Origin: Clostridium sp.
GTDB lineage: Bacteria > Bacillota > Clostridia > Lachnospirales > Lachnospiraceae
Reading direction: 5' to 3'
Assembly (NCBI GenBank): GCA_023664605.1
Contig: JAMPFF010000020.1
Coordinates: 1-46,091 of the forward strand
Length of the DNA stretch: 46,091 nucleotides
Part shown: in pieces, positions 1 through 6,451 of the stretch
How the letters are laid out: each line of letters starts with the position of its first letter
Position numbering within the stretch: position 1 is the first letter of the stretch
Position numbers and translations under genes: made by a program
Notes under the pieces: model-generated
Told to the model about the DNA's origin: nothing
The model's database searches: none
What the model saw: the letters and a program-made list of their open reading frames with translations, nothing else

Positions 1-1
1 G

Positions 2-91
2 ACCTATCCAAGTTACATAGAAGTGTTGGCAGCACTACTAATTGAACAGGTCTTCTACATACACACAAATTCATTACCTGAATGGTTTTGA
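2..91 (+). CDS. possible C-terminal end of a gene entering from the left
   Basis: The second frame is open from the window edge to TGA at 89-91 and would encode about 29 residues ending PEWF. It contains a hydrophobic helix-like stretch (IEVLAALLIEQVFYI). The open length alone is not significant, and the other two forward frames stop sooner. It is listed because the composition is protein-like and no other gene explains the left edge. Function is unknown. Confidence 0.25.
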   Translation, partial: TYPSYIEVLAALLIEQVFYIHTNSLPEWF

Positions 92-100
92 ATTTGAAGC

Positions 101-156
101 GCAGAAACGCTTGAAATTATTATACACTATCTCCAATTTATTTCAAGCGTATCTGC
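101..156. repeat. 17-bp inverted repeat upstream of tubRZ
   Basis: Arms at 101-117 and 140-156 match over 17 bp with one mismatch (core CGCTTGAAAT / ATTTCAAGCG), separated by 22 bp. No T-run follows, so it is not a clear intrinsic terminator. It lies about 200 bp before tubR and could be a regulator-binding site, a recombination site or part of a centromere. No tubC-like iteron array is visible beside it. Confidence 0.5.
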
Positions 157-310
157 AATGTAAATCCGGTAAAAAGTTGTAACAATTTCAGAGAAGTATA
201 AATTAAGTCTTATTGTTTGGCAAGATAAGATTTTAATTTGGTACTCTAAAAATTAAATATTGGATAGCATGATGGCTGAAAAGCCTAATATTTTTACTAT
301 AACTCATCAA

Positions 311-384
311 AGTTAGTAAGAAACAAAAAGAGAATATCATTAAAAGAGAGAGGGTGATAAAAGTGAATGAAGAGTTAGTAAGAA
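311..384. repeat. 12-bp direct repeat flanking the tubR start
   Basis: AGTTAGTAAGAA occurs exactly at 311-322 and again at 373-384, the second copy inside the first codons of the TubR-like gene. TubR proteins bind direct repeats near their own gene, so this is a candidate operator. With only two copies it is weak evidence. Confidence 0.25.
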
Positions 385-644
385 CACAGTATGTAATTAT
401 GAAGATTTTAAAGGCTAATAAAGCAACGAGTTACATAAGGGCAATGACAATAACAGAAATCGCAGAACTAGAGGGAAGAAATAAACCTAATACATTGTAT
501 AAGCATATCAAAATTTTACAGAACAGAAATTTAGTGGAATCAGGTGTAAAAGCAGAAAGGGCAAACAGTTATTTTATCAATGAGTTAGGTTTAGAACTAT
601 TAGGAAAATATGATGATATGGAGGAAGAAAAGAATGAATGTTAA
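363..644 (+). CDS. tubR: TubR-like winged-helix DNA-binding protein
   Basis: This is a small (93-residue) predicted winged-helix protein. The segment MTITEIAELEGRNK followed by LYKHIKILQNRNLVE has the helix-turn-helix-wing layout of MarR/ArsR-like folds. In TubZRC systems a protein of this size binds centromere repeats and couples them to TubZ filaments. Its place directly upstream of, and overlapping, the tubulin-like gene supports that role. GTG at 363 is preferred because the purine-rich ribosome-binding site (GAGAGGG) lies 8-9 bases upstream. GTG at 354 would abut that site. Sequence similarity to characterised TubR cannot be tested here, so the name rests on fold, size and context. Confidence 0.6.
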   Translation: MNEELVRTQYVIMKILKANKATSYIRAMTITEIAELEGRNKPNTLYKHIKILQNRNLVESGVKAERANSYFINELGLELLGKYDDMEEEKNEC

Positions 645-1686
645 GGAAAGGTATGGTTTTGTAGGTTTTGGGCAGATGGGCGGTAACATAATAAGAAGTA
701 TTCATGTAAAAGAATATCTTGTTATGGCAGCAAATACGGCGCAATCAGACTTGGATGGTTTGGATATACCGGAAGAATGTAAATATCATATTTTAGGTGG
801 ATATGGCAGTAGCAAGGAAAGAAAAAAGGCAAAACAGTTGTTAGCAGAAAATAATTGTGAGAATTTTAATATGCTTATCAATGAAATAGAAGAAAGATTT
901 AAGGATTGTAAAGTTATCTTCCTTGTAGGAAGTTCTGGCGGGGGATCGGGAAGTGCGATAGTACCGGCAACTAAAATGCGGTTGCAAGCTGAGACAGATA
1001 AGATTATATGTGTTGTTACATGTACGCCTGATGATAACGCAAGCATGAAAGAATATATGAATTGTTATGAGTTCTTTCAGGAATTAGAGAGCATTGAGGG
1101 CGGCGGTGCAACTTTCATTATTGATAACAATAAGAATAAAGAAAAACTTGTTTTAAATGAACAGTTTACTTGTTATCTGGACGCTTTTCTGAATTGTGAG
1201 ACAAATTCTGCAAGGGGGGTAGTAGACAGGGCAGAAATTGAAAATGTCTTATCCCAAAGAGGCGTATGTATTGTCAATAAGCATGGTTCAGATAAAGCGA
1301 CTACTCAAACAGTGATTGAAAGAATTAGAGATAATATCTATGTATCTTTGGAGAATGATGGTGTAGTGGCGAATGTTGCATTAGTTAATTCAAATAATAA
1401 TGTACGTTTGAATGAGATTATTGAAACTATTGGAAAACCTCTTGCAACTTTTGAGGGGTGGGAACTAGAAGCAACGGTATTAGCAATATCGGGTTGTAGT
1501 CTGCCATATAAAAAGTTAGAGGAAATCAAGCAGAAGATTGAAGAAGATAAGGATACAATTAGGAATAATCTTATGGCTACAAGTGAACGTAGATTGACAG
1601 GTAACATTGACTTTTTGGGTGATGTAACAGCCGAAAAATCAAAATCTGAAAAGAAAAAGTCTACAAGAGACTGGTTATTTATGTAG
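634..1686 (+). CDS. tubZ: TubZ-like tubulin/FtsZ-family GTPase
   Basis: This 350-residue protein has the tubulin-superfamily layout. An N-terminal strand-loop reads YGFVGFGQMGGN, and the phosphate-binding tubulin signature reads GSSGGGSGSA (canonical GGGTGSG, here with Ser and a final Ala). A later segment GVVDRAEIENVL occupies the position of the catalytic T7 loop, with Glu in place of the second Asp. The C-terminus is basic (EKSKSEKKKSTRDW). Such proteins polymerise with GTP and segregate low-copy plasmids or plasmid-prophages (TubZ), or centre phage DNA (PhuZ). ATG 634 is chosen because GGAGG at 620-624 is 9 bases upstream, which gives an 11-base overlap with tubR and likely coupling. It is not the host division FtsZ: there is no ftsA/ftsQ context and the motif differs. 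Confidence 0.8.
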   Translation: MNVKERYGFVGFGQMGGNIIRSIHVKEYLVMAANTAQSDLDGLDIPEECKYHILGGYGSSKERKKAKQLLAENNCENFNMLINEIEERFKDCKVIFLVGSSGGGSGSAIVPATKMRLQAETDKIICVVTCTPDDNASMKEYMNCYEFFQELESIEGGGATFIIDNNKNKEKLVLNEQFTCYLDAFLNCETNSARGVVDRAEIENVLSQRGVCIVNKHGSDKATTQTVIERIRDNIYVSLENDGVVANVALVNSNNNVRLNEIIETIGKPLATFEGWELEATVLAISGCSLPYKKLEEIKQKIEEDKDTIRNNLMATSERRLTGNIDFLGDVTAEKSKSEKKKSTRDWLFM

Positions 1687-1689
1687 AGT

Positions 1690-1953
1690 TTGTCAAACAT
1701 AATCAGAGTTAATAAGGAATTAGTAAAAGTAAATCACAATAAAAAAGAATATATTATGGTAGTCAATAATGGGTAGGATTTTTCTCACCTGTCAAAAAAA
1801 ATAAAACTATGTGGTGATTTAAAGGATAAGAATAATCCTGAAAGCCTGGTATTAGAAAATGTTATTTGTATGAAAAAAGGACAGTATGTAACATTTGGAA
1901 TATCGCAATCAGACAAAATGGAATACTTTAAACTTCATAATGAAAATGATTGA
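1690..1953 (+). pseudogene. open frame interrupted by one amber codon
   Basis: The frame from TTG 1690 runs to a single TAG at 1774 and then stays open to TGA 1951-1953. The downstream half contains KKIKLCGDLKDKNNPES and GQYVTFGISQSDKMEYF, which is protein-like. No convincing ribosome-binding site precedes TTG 1690. Internal ATGs at 1756 and 1870 would give 6- and 27-residue peptides. It may be a decayed gene, two short peptides, or a gene read through TAG. No homology is recognised. Confidence 0.3.
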
Positions 1954-2125
1954 AAATTCATTAAAAGAAGACGGTTTATATGTAAAAAATATGAAAGATG
2001 TTTTCGGTAACAAGGCTTACATGGTAGTAGACCAGAACGATATAGTTCAATCAAGCGAGCAGGGAATGTCATTCTTAGAATTGGCTGAGTATGCGAATTT
2101 TGAGATTCAACAGGTATCAGCGTAA
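1940..2125 (+). CDS. small hypothetical protein
   Basis: This encodes about 61 residues starting MKMIENSLKEDGLYVKN. ATG at 1940 overlaps the end of the preceding open frame (stop 1951-1953), suggesting coupling. The frame extends upstream to TTG 1895, but no ribosome-binding site supports that start. The protein is short, acidic and soluble, with an IVQSSEQGMSFLELAEYA helix near the C-terminus. The family is not recognised. It sits in the accessory run between tubZ and the replication genes. Confidence 0.5.
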   Translation: MKMIENSLKEDGLYVKNMKDVFGNKAYMVVDQNDIVQSSEQGMSFLELAEYANFEIQQVSA

Positions 2126-2137
2126 TAAAAGAAGAAG

Positions 2138-2174
2138 TAATATTGTAGGCGGTGTATCAATTTAATATTACGCT
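2138..2174. repeat. intergenic hairpin, first of a related pair
   Basis: TAATATT (2138-2144) pairs with AATATTA (2164-2170) around the sequence AGGCGGTGTATCA. A closely similar core occurs in the hairpin at 2511-2544 after the next gene. It could be an mRNA 3'-end or processing structure, or an operator. Confidence 0.4.
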
Positions 2175-2216
2175 ATGTATACAGACATATTCATAAACAA
2201 AATGGAGGTAAATTAT

Positions 2217-2495
2217 ATGAACACGAAACCTAGTAACAGACAGTATGAATTGGCAAGAGCAATAACAAAGAGTAACGCATCGGATAATCTTATTGAAAAA
2301 GAATTGAATTGCACTACACAGGAAGAATGGGATGAAATGTGTGTAGTTTTAGATAAACTGCTTATAAAACATAACAGACCGTTTGATGATATAGGCTGGG
2401 AGAGTCTGGCAGAAGATTTTATTTCAGTTAGTGCGCCAGAAGGGATTGATGAAGCTACATTATTTATCGCATATATGAATTGGATAAATCAATAA
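2217..2495 (+). CDS. small hypothetical acidic protein
   Basis: This is a 92-residue protein starting MNTKPSNRQYELARAITKS. ATG 2217 is chosen because GGAGG at 2204-2208 lies 8 bases upstream. The longer frame from 2175 lacks such a site. It is largely helical and acidic, with tryptophans in its second half (EEWDEMCVVLDKLL, DIGWESLAEDF, MNWINQ). No known domain is recognised. It is flanked by related hairpins at 2138-2174 and 2511-2544, so it may be transcribed as a separate unit. Confidence 0.65.
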   Translation: MNTKPSNRQYELARAITKSNASDNLIEKELNCTTQEEWDEMCVVLDKLLIKHNRPFDDIGWESLAEDFISVSAPEGIDEATLFIAYMNWINQ

Positions 2496-2510
2496 GAAAG
2501 TTGGTATATA

Positions 2511-2544
2511 AGGCGGTATATCACTATTTTATAATATACCGCCT
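2511..2544. repeat. strong 11-bp hairpin after the 92-residue gene
   Basis: AGGCGGTATAT (2511-2521) and ATATACCGCCT (2534-2544) are perfect complements with a 12-base AT-rich loop. No long T-run follows, so it may be a weak terminator, an mRNA stabiliser or an operator. The core resembles the hairpin at 2138-2174. Confidence 0.55.
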
Positions 2545-2587
2545 ATATGGAGAAACCTATTCTAATAACGGATTGGAGGAATGATTT

Positions 2588-4192
2588 ATTACGAGCGAAA
2601 AAATAACAGAAAACAGAATTTGTAACAGTTTAAGAACTTATTTATATCGAATGGCTGATGATAAAAGTCAAAATACATATGAACCATTAAATCTAAAATG
2701 GGTACTTCCAATAGAAAGTACAGATGGAATGATAACAGCATTTAAAAATGTGATTTATCTTTTAGGCTATGTACAAAAAACAGGATGTAATGAAGATACT
2801 ATAGATAAGATTATTGAAAATGATATACGTCCTATAACGAATGGAATAAGAGATGAATATGATTTTTTTATGGCAGTCACAATTATAGCTATATGTAGCA
2901 TGGAGAATGATTTTTCTGACACAAAAAAATTAATGATATTATTCCATGAGATAATAGGAAAGTTTATCGATATGCTGGAAGAAGTATGGAAATTGATTGA
3001 TTCAAAGGAGAATCCTCTTGTCAATGACAAAGAAGAAATACAAGGACTTGACATAAGTAGACTTGAATCCGGAATGGTAGTAAAGAATTACAAAGAAATG
3101 TGTGAAATTTTAAATGAAGAAATTGGTGATGGTAATTCTAAAAAAGCACAATTAAAGGAATGGTCGAGATATTTCGTATGGGAGAAAAAAGGACAAAAAT
3201 TTATCATATTGGATATATATGATGAACCACTTCCAAAAGATGATGGCAGGCAGAATAAAAATTTATATGTTCAATATATTGAAGTAATTCTTATGAAGAT
3301 ACTTTCAAAGCAAAAAAATACTAAGGAGCCGTTTTATATAACCACAAATCAGATGTGGAAATTATTAGGAATGATAAATAACAACTATAAAAACATATCG
3401 TTGGACGATTTGAATAATATGATTACAGATTATGAAGTTACATCATTTGATATGAAAAAGTTCTATCAAAGATGCAATCAAAGACTGCGAGAGATTTTAT
3501 TTTCTTCATTAAATAAGTTGGAAGACAGAGCATTGATTAAATATGAGATAGAGACGGTTATTGTTTATTTAGATGAAGACAGTAAAACGATATATAAACC
3601 AGCAAATGATTTTCAAAAGAAAAATATATTGAAGGCAGAAAGAAAAGCACTTTTAGATATGGGACTTGAAAGCAAACAACACGCATATGCAAAGTTTAAG
3701 GAAACAGAATTTTTTGAAAGAGTAAATGCTTATTTGCATGAATGGTACGGATGGGAGTATACATTTAACCGTATCAAAATTAATTATAATAAGTCGGATG
3801 TATTAGAAACTGTCCATAGGGATGAATTGAAATTGCGGAATGATTTTGAAGAAATGAAGTCAAATAGATTGGAATTAAATGACAGAGTTGTAGAAGCATT
3901 ATATAAAAATGCACAAGTTATGGCAGAAAACAGACATAAAAAAGCAAATCAGGAATATCAGGAAGCCTTAGAAAAATATAAAAGTGAATGTATGATGATT
4001 GGCAGTATTCCAGATTCGTTTTTGCCTACTAAAGAAGATTTACATATATTTGATTACTTACCATACTTTGTAGAACTTCAGAATAGGCTTACAGATGAAT
4101 TGATTTGTATACGGAAACCACAAGAACGAAGAATGATAATAGAGTTTAATGATGCAGAATCAAAGGAACTTGATGAGTTGTTTAAAATTTGA
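2588..4192 (+). CDS. unrecognised 534-residue protein with an ATT start
   Basis: The frame closes at TGA 2582. The next candidate start near the strong GGAGG (2575-2579) is ATT at 2588, 8 bases downstream, followed by ACG AGC GAA. Starting at the first in-frame ATG (2651) would discard 21 sensible residues and leave the ribosome-binding site about 70 bases away. The product is hydrophilic, charged and mostly helical, with no signal peptide or membrane segment. The middle (about residues 290-340, including FYQRCNQRLREILFSSLNKLEDRALIKYE) could be a winged-helix DNA-binding region, and residues 430-480 look coiled-coil. It is followed by an intergenic region with paired hairpins and then by a primase gene, so a replication-initiator role is possible. 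That role is inference only. Confidence 0.65.
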   Translation: MTSEKITENRICNSLRTYLYRMADDKSQNTYEPLNLKWVLPIESTDGMITAFKNVIYLLGYVQKTGCNEDTIDKIIENDIRPITNGIRDEYDFFMAVTIIAICSMENDFSDTKKLMILFHEIIGKFIDMLEEVWKLIDSKENPLVNDKEEIQGLDISRLESGMVVKNYKEMCEILNEEIGDGNSKKAQLKEWSRYFVWEKKGQKFIILDIYDEPLPKDDGRQNKNLYVQYIEVILMKILSKQKNTKEPFYITTNQMWKLLGMINNNYKNISLDDLNNMITDYEVTSFDMKKFYQRCNQRLREILFSSLNKLEDRALIKYEIETVIVYLDEDSKTIYKPANDFQKKNILKAERKALLDMGLESKQHAYAKFKETEFFERVNAYLHEWYGWEYTFNRIKINYNKSDVLETVHRDELKLRNDFEEMKSNRLELNDRVVEALYKNAQVMAENRHKKANQEYQEALEKYKSECMMIGSIPDSFLPTKEDLHIFDYLPYFVELQNRLTDELICIRKPQERRMIIEFNDAESKELDELFKI

Positions 4193-4199
4193 CTATATT

Positions 4200-4439
4200 C
4201 ATCTACTATATATAAAAACCTTAAAGTAGATGTAAATGTTCAATTTTCGAGGACAATAAAGATTTGGATGATTTATTTGCTAATTTAGGAACAGATTAAA
4301 AAAGGAACCATTTAGACACTCCAATATATATACATACCCTATATTAAACTGTTTAAATGGTTCCTTTTTTAAAGAGAAGAAAAAATGGACAATTCCATCT
4401 ACTATATATAAAAGACTCTATAGTAGATATAAATGTCCA
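4200..4439. repeat. two direct copies of a hairpin repeat around a longer inverted repeat
   Basis: Unit A (4200-4247) and unit B (4386-4446) share CATCTACTATATATAAAA, then AGTAGAT, TAAATGT and CAATTTT. Each forms a hairpin. In B the stem ATCTACTATA / TATAGTAGAT is perfect over 10 bp and is enclosed by TGGACA (4386-4391) and TGTCCA (4434-4439). In A the stem is CATCTACT / AGTAGATG. They flank the inverted repeat at 4298-4370. Candidate roles are initiator or partition binding sites, or operators. Confidence 0.6.
4298..4370. terminator. 17-bp inverted repeat with A/T tails, possible bidirectional terminator
   Basis: The arms 4298-4314 and 4354-4370 are perfectly complementary over 17 bp, starting with six A and ending with six T around GGAACCATTTA. 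The 39-base loop is longer than usual for an intrinsic terminator. The symmetric A and T runs fit a bidirectional terminator or a duplex binding site. Confidence 0.45.
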
Positions 4440-4474
4440 ATTTTTGAAAAAGCAAGTAAATAAAGGGATTATAA

Positions 4475-4714
4475 GCCTACGGCGTTGCCCATCCAACGGC
4501 TTGCGCCGTTGTCTGCCGAGAAATTAAAAAAAGACTTTATGTTTATATTGATGTTCGCAGGATTTTGAGAATTTATTTAAGCCACTAATAATTTGAGCCT
4601 CTTTATCATAAAAAAATTTGATTAAAAAATTCCACATTGCAATCATATATCATTTTTTTATTTCGCGGCAAGGTATGGCGCGCAGCGACATACCGTAGGG
4701 CAACCGTGCGTAGC
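4475..4714. other. non-coding region with GC-rich hairpins before the primase gene; candidate origin
   Basis: No gene is visible from 4193 to 4748. Within this AT-rich stretch are two GC-rich islands. At 4494-4511 CAACGGC/GCCGTTG forms a 7-bp hairpin with a TTGC loop. At 4672-4694 GGTATG/CATACC forms another. The outer segments GCCTACGGCGTTGCCC (4475-4490) and GGGCAACCGTGCGTAGC (4698-4714) are imperfect inverted copies of each other, which gives the 240-bp segment terminal symmetry. Its position between a possible initiator gene and a primase gene suits an origin. A small decayed mobile element is the alternative. No clear DnaA-box cluster was seen. Confidence 0.35.
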
Positions 4715-4748
4715 ACAATATTAATACTGAAGGAGAATATATACATAA

Positions 4749-5717
4749 ATGGGATTTGAATATAAAGAAGAATTAAAAGAGTTATTACCTGATTATATGG
4801 AACTACTGGAAGAACAGGGAAAGACGGAGAATAGGGGCAATGATTACTGGACGTGTCCATTTTGTGATTCTGGAAATAAACAAAACAATTCTGCTGCTTT
4901 TCATGTAATAGACACAAAATATCAATGTTTTTCATGTGACGCACATGGAGATATTTTCGATTTGGTAGCACATATGGAGAAACTACCCAAAAGGGATTTT
5001 ATCAAACATTATAACCGCACATTAAAAATCATGCGTCCTTATTTGGATGGTGGGAAACCTAAAAAGAGCAGGGAAGAATATATTCCTGAGTTTTTGAAGC
5101 AAATAGAAGACTATACAGACTATTTATATAAATGTCATGAGAATGTAGGGCAGACAGATTATTTTGTGAAGCGTGGATTGAGTAAAGAAACGATTGACAG
5201 GTTCAATTTGGGATATGATGCAGAAAAGAATGCTGTAACTATTCCATATAACCCTAACTGTAAAGGATATGTAGATAGGATTTTGTATGATAGCAGTAGC
5301 AAATATTATAAGCATGGTAATGAGATTTTTAATATAAATGCGCTTTATGAATCGGATATAAATTCGTGGCTTTCTGGTTGCAGTGATTATGTATACGTCT
5401 GCGAAGGTCAAATTGATTCAATGTCTTTTGCAGAGATTGGATTAGATGCTATCGGACTTGGCGGGGTGAATGAAGTATCTAAATTAGTACAGATATTAAG
5501 AGAAAAGCCGACTGATAAAATACTTGTTTTAGCTTTGGATAATGATAAAGCTGGCAGACATGCAACAGGGAAATTTATTGAAGAACTTGCGGAGGTTGAA
5601 TTAAATCAAAGATATATTGTTAATAGTGATATTTACGAGAAATATAAAGATGCCAATGAATTTCTGGTTGCTGATAAAAAAGGATTTGCAGAAAGAATGA
5701 AAACTATAACAGTTTGA
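4749..5717 (+). CDS. DnaG-like primase with CHC2 zinc finger and TOPRIM domain
   Basis: This is a 322-residue protein. The N-terminal zinc ribbon (about residues 37-65) shows CPFC and CFSC pairs in the CHC2 arrangement. A linker region resembling the primase N-terminal catalytic lobe follows. Then comes a TOPRIM fold with the conserved glutamate in YVCEGQIDSMS and the acidic DNDKAGR motif. Such enzymes make RNA primers for the lagging strand. It is much shorter than host DnaG (about 600 residues) and lacks a DnaB-binding C-terminal domain, as phage and plasmid primases often do. An AAGGAG (4730-4735) lies a rather long 13 bases before ATG 4749. The TAA just before the ATG rules out an earlier in-frame start. 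Confidence 0.85.
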   Translation: MGFEYKEELKELLPDYMELLEEQGKTENRGNDYWTCPFCDSGNKQNNSAAFHVIDTKYQCFSCDAHGDIFDLVAHMEKLPKRDFIKHYNRTLKIMRPYLDGGKPKKSREEYIPEFLKQIEDYTDYLYKCHENVGQTDYFVKRGLSKETIDRFNLGYDAEKNAVTIPYNPNCKGYVDRILYDSSSKYYKHGNEIFNINALYESDINSWLSGCSDYVYVCEGQIDSMSFAEIGLDAIGLGGVNEVSKLVQILREKPTDKILVLALDNDKAGRHATGKFIEELAEVELNQRYIVNSDIYEKYKDANEFLVADKKGFAERMKTITV

Positions 5718-5788
5718 TGGGTATGTATGATTTTAAGGTTATATATTTATTGATTAAAGGATAAGAAAGATATAGGAGGATTCCATCA

Positions 5789-6028
5789 ATTAATAATACA
5801 AGAATTAAGTATTTATCAGTAGCAGATTCAAAAATTTATAAAGTTACAGATATTGATTTTTATAATCTGACAATAAAAGCAATGGGAACAAACTTATCTA
5901 TTGCAGATGTTCCGGAAAATGAAGTTTTTCCGGCTGAATCATTTAGTGAATTTAAGATTCAGTTATGTAATGGCGGTATGGGAAAGATTATTGATTTTGG
6001 GGAGTGGGTAAAAGGGCATAAGTTATGA
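5789..6028 (+). CDS. 79-residue hypothetical protein with an ATT start
   Basis: A strong AGGAGG (5774-5779) is followed 9 bases later by ATT 5789 and a fully open 79-codon frame ending TGA 6026-6028. No ATG, GTG or TTG lies near the ribosome-binding site in this frame. The first in-frame ATG is codon 32. The peptide begins (I/M)NNTRIKYLSVADSKIY and continues with a beta-rich pattern (ITKV-type strands, FPAESFSEFKIQL, GGMGKIIDFGEW). It is soluble with no recognised domain. The stop overlaps ATG 6025 of a 30-codon open frame that includes CVYC. Confidence 0.6.
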   Translation: MNNTRIKYLSVADSKIYKVTDIDFYNLTIKAMGTNLSIADVPENEVFPAESFSEFKIQLCNGGMGKIIDFGEWVKGHKL

Positions 6029-6104
6029 GTATAGAAATTTGTGTTTATTGTGTAAAGATAAGGGTAGCCAATGAAATGTGTCTTTCAAGAAGTATTACAA
6101 ATAG

Positions 6105-6422
6105 TTATATGTATTAAAAGATTTTTCAAAGGCTGAAAGAATTGATTATGCAAGACGATTAGAAAGAATTGAGAGTTTAAAAGCAAAGAAAAGAATGTCC
6201 GATGGTGGCAAAGGGTGTCTAATATCGGACAACCTTAGAACTGATGAAGTAGTCGCTCATAAATTAGGCATTGGTGGAAAAGACACCTATCGCAAAGAGA
6301 AATATATCGTAGATAACAAAAATTCACTCTCACCAGAAGATTTTGCAGATTGGGATAATAGTAATTTTGTGAAAGAGCGATTCAATACTAAAGAATATGT
6401 AAATAAACATTGTTATTGTTGA
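6105..6422 (+). pseudogene. remnant of a ParB-like or replication-regulatory protein
   Basis: The open frame after TAG 6102-6104 encodes KDFSKAERIDYARRLERIE, then SDGGKG, NLRTDEVVAHKLGIGGKD and ADWD. This pattern is typical of the helix-turn-helix and C-terminal part of ParB-like proteins of phages and plasmids. The N-terminal ParB nuclease/CTPase motifs are absent. Upstream, a short frame (6025-6117) and another stop interrupt any longer gene. ATG 6195 exists but would begin mid-domain. It is read as a decayed or deleted gene, although a short domain protein from 6195 cannot be excluded. Confidence 0.5.
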
Positions 6423-6451
6423 TAAATTTTAATTGTGGAGGTAGTTTTTTA

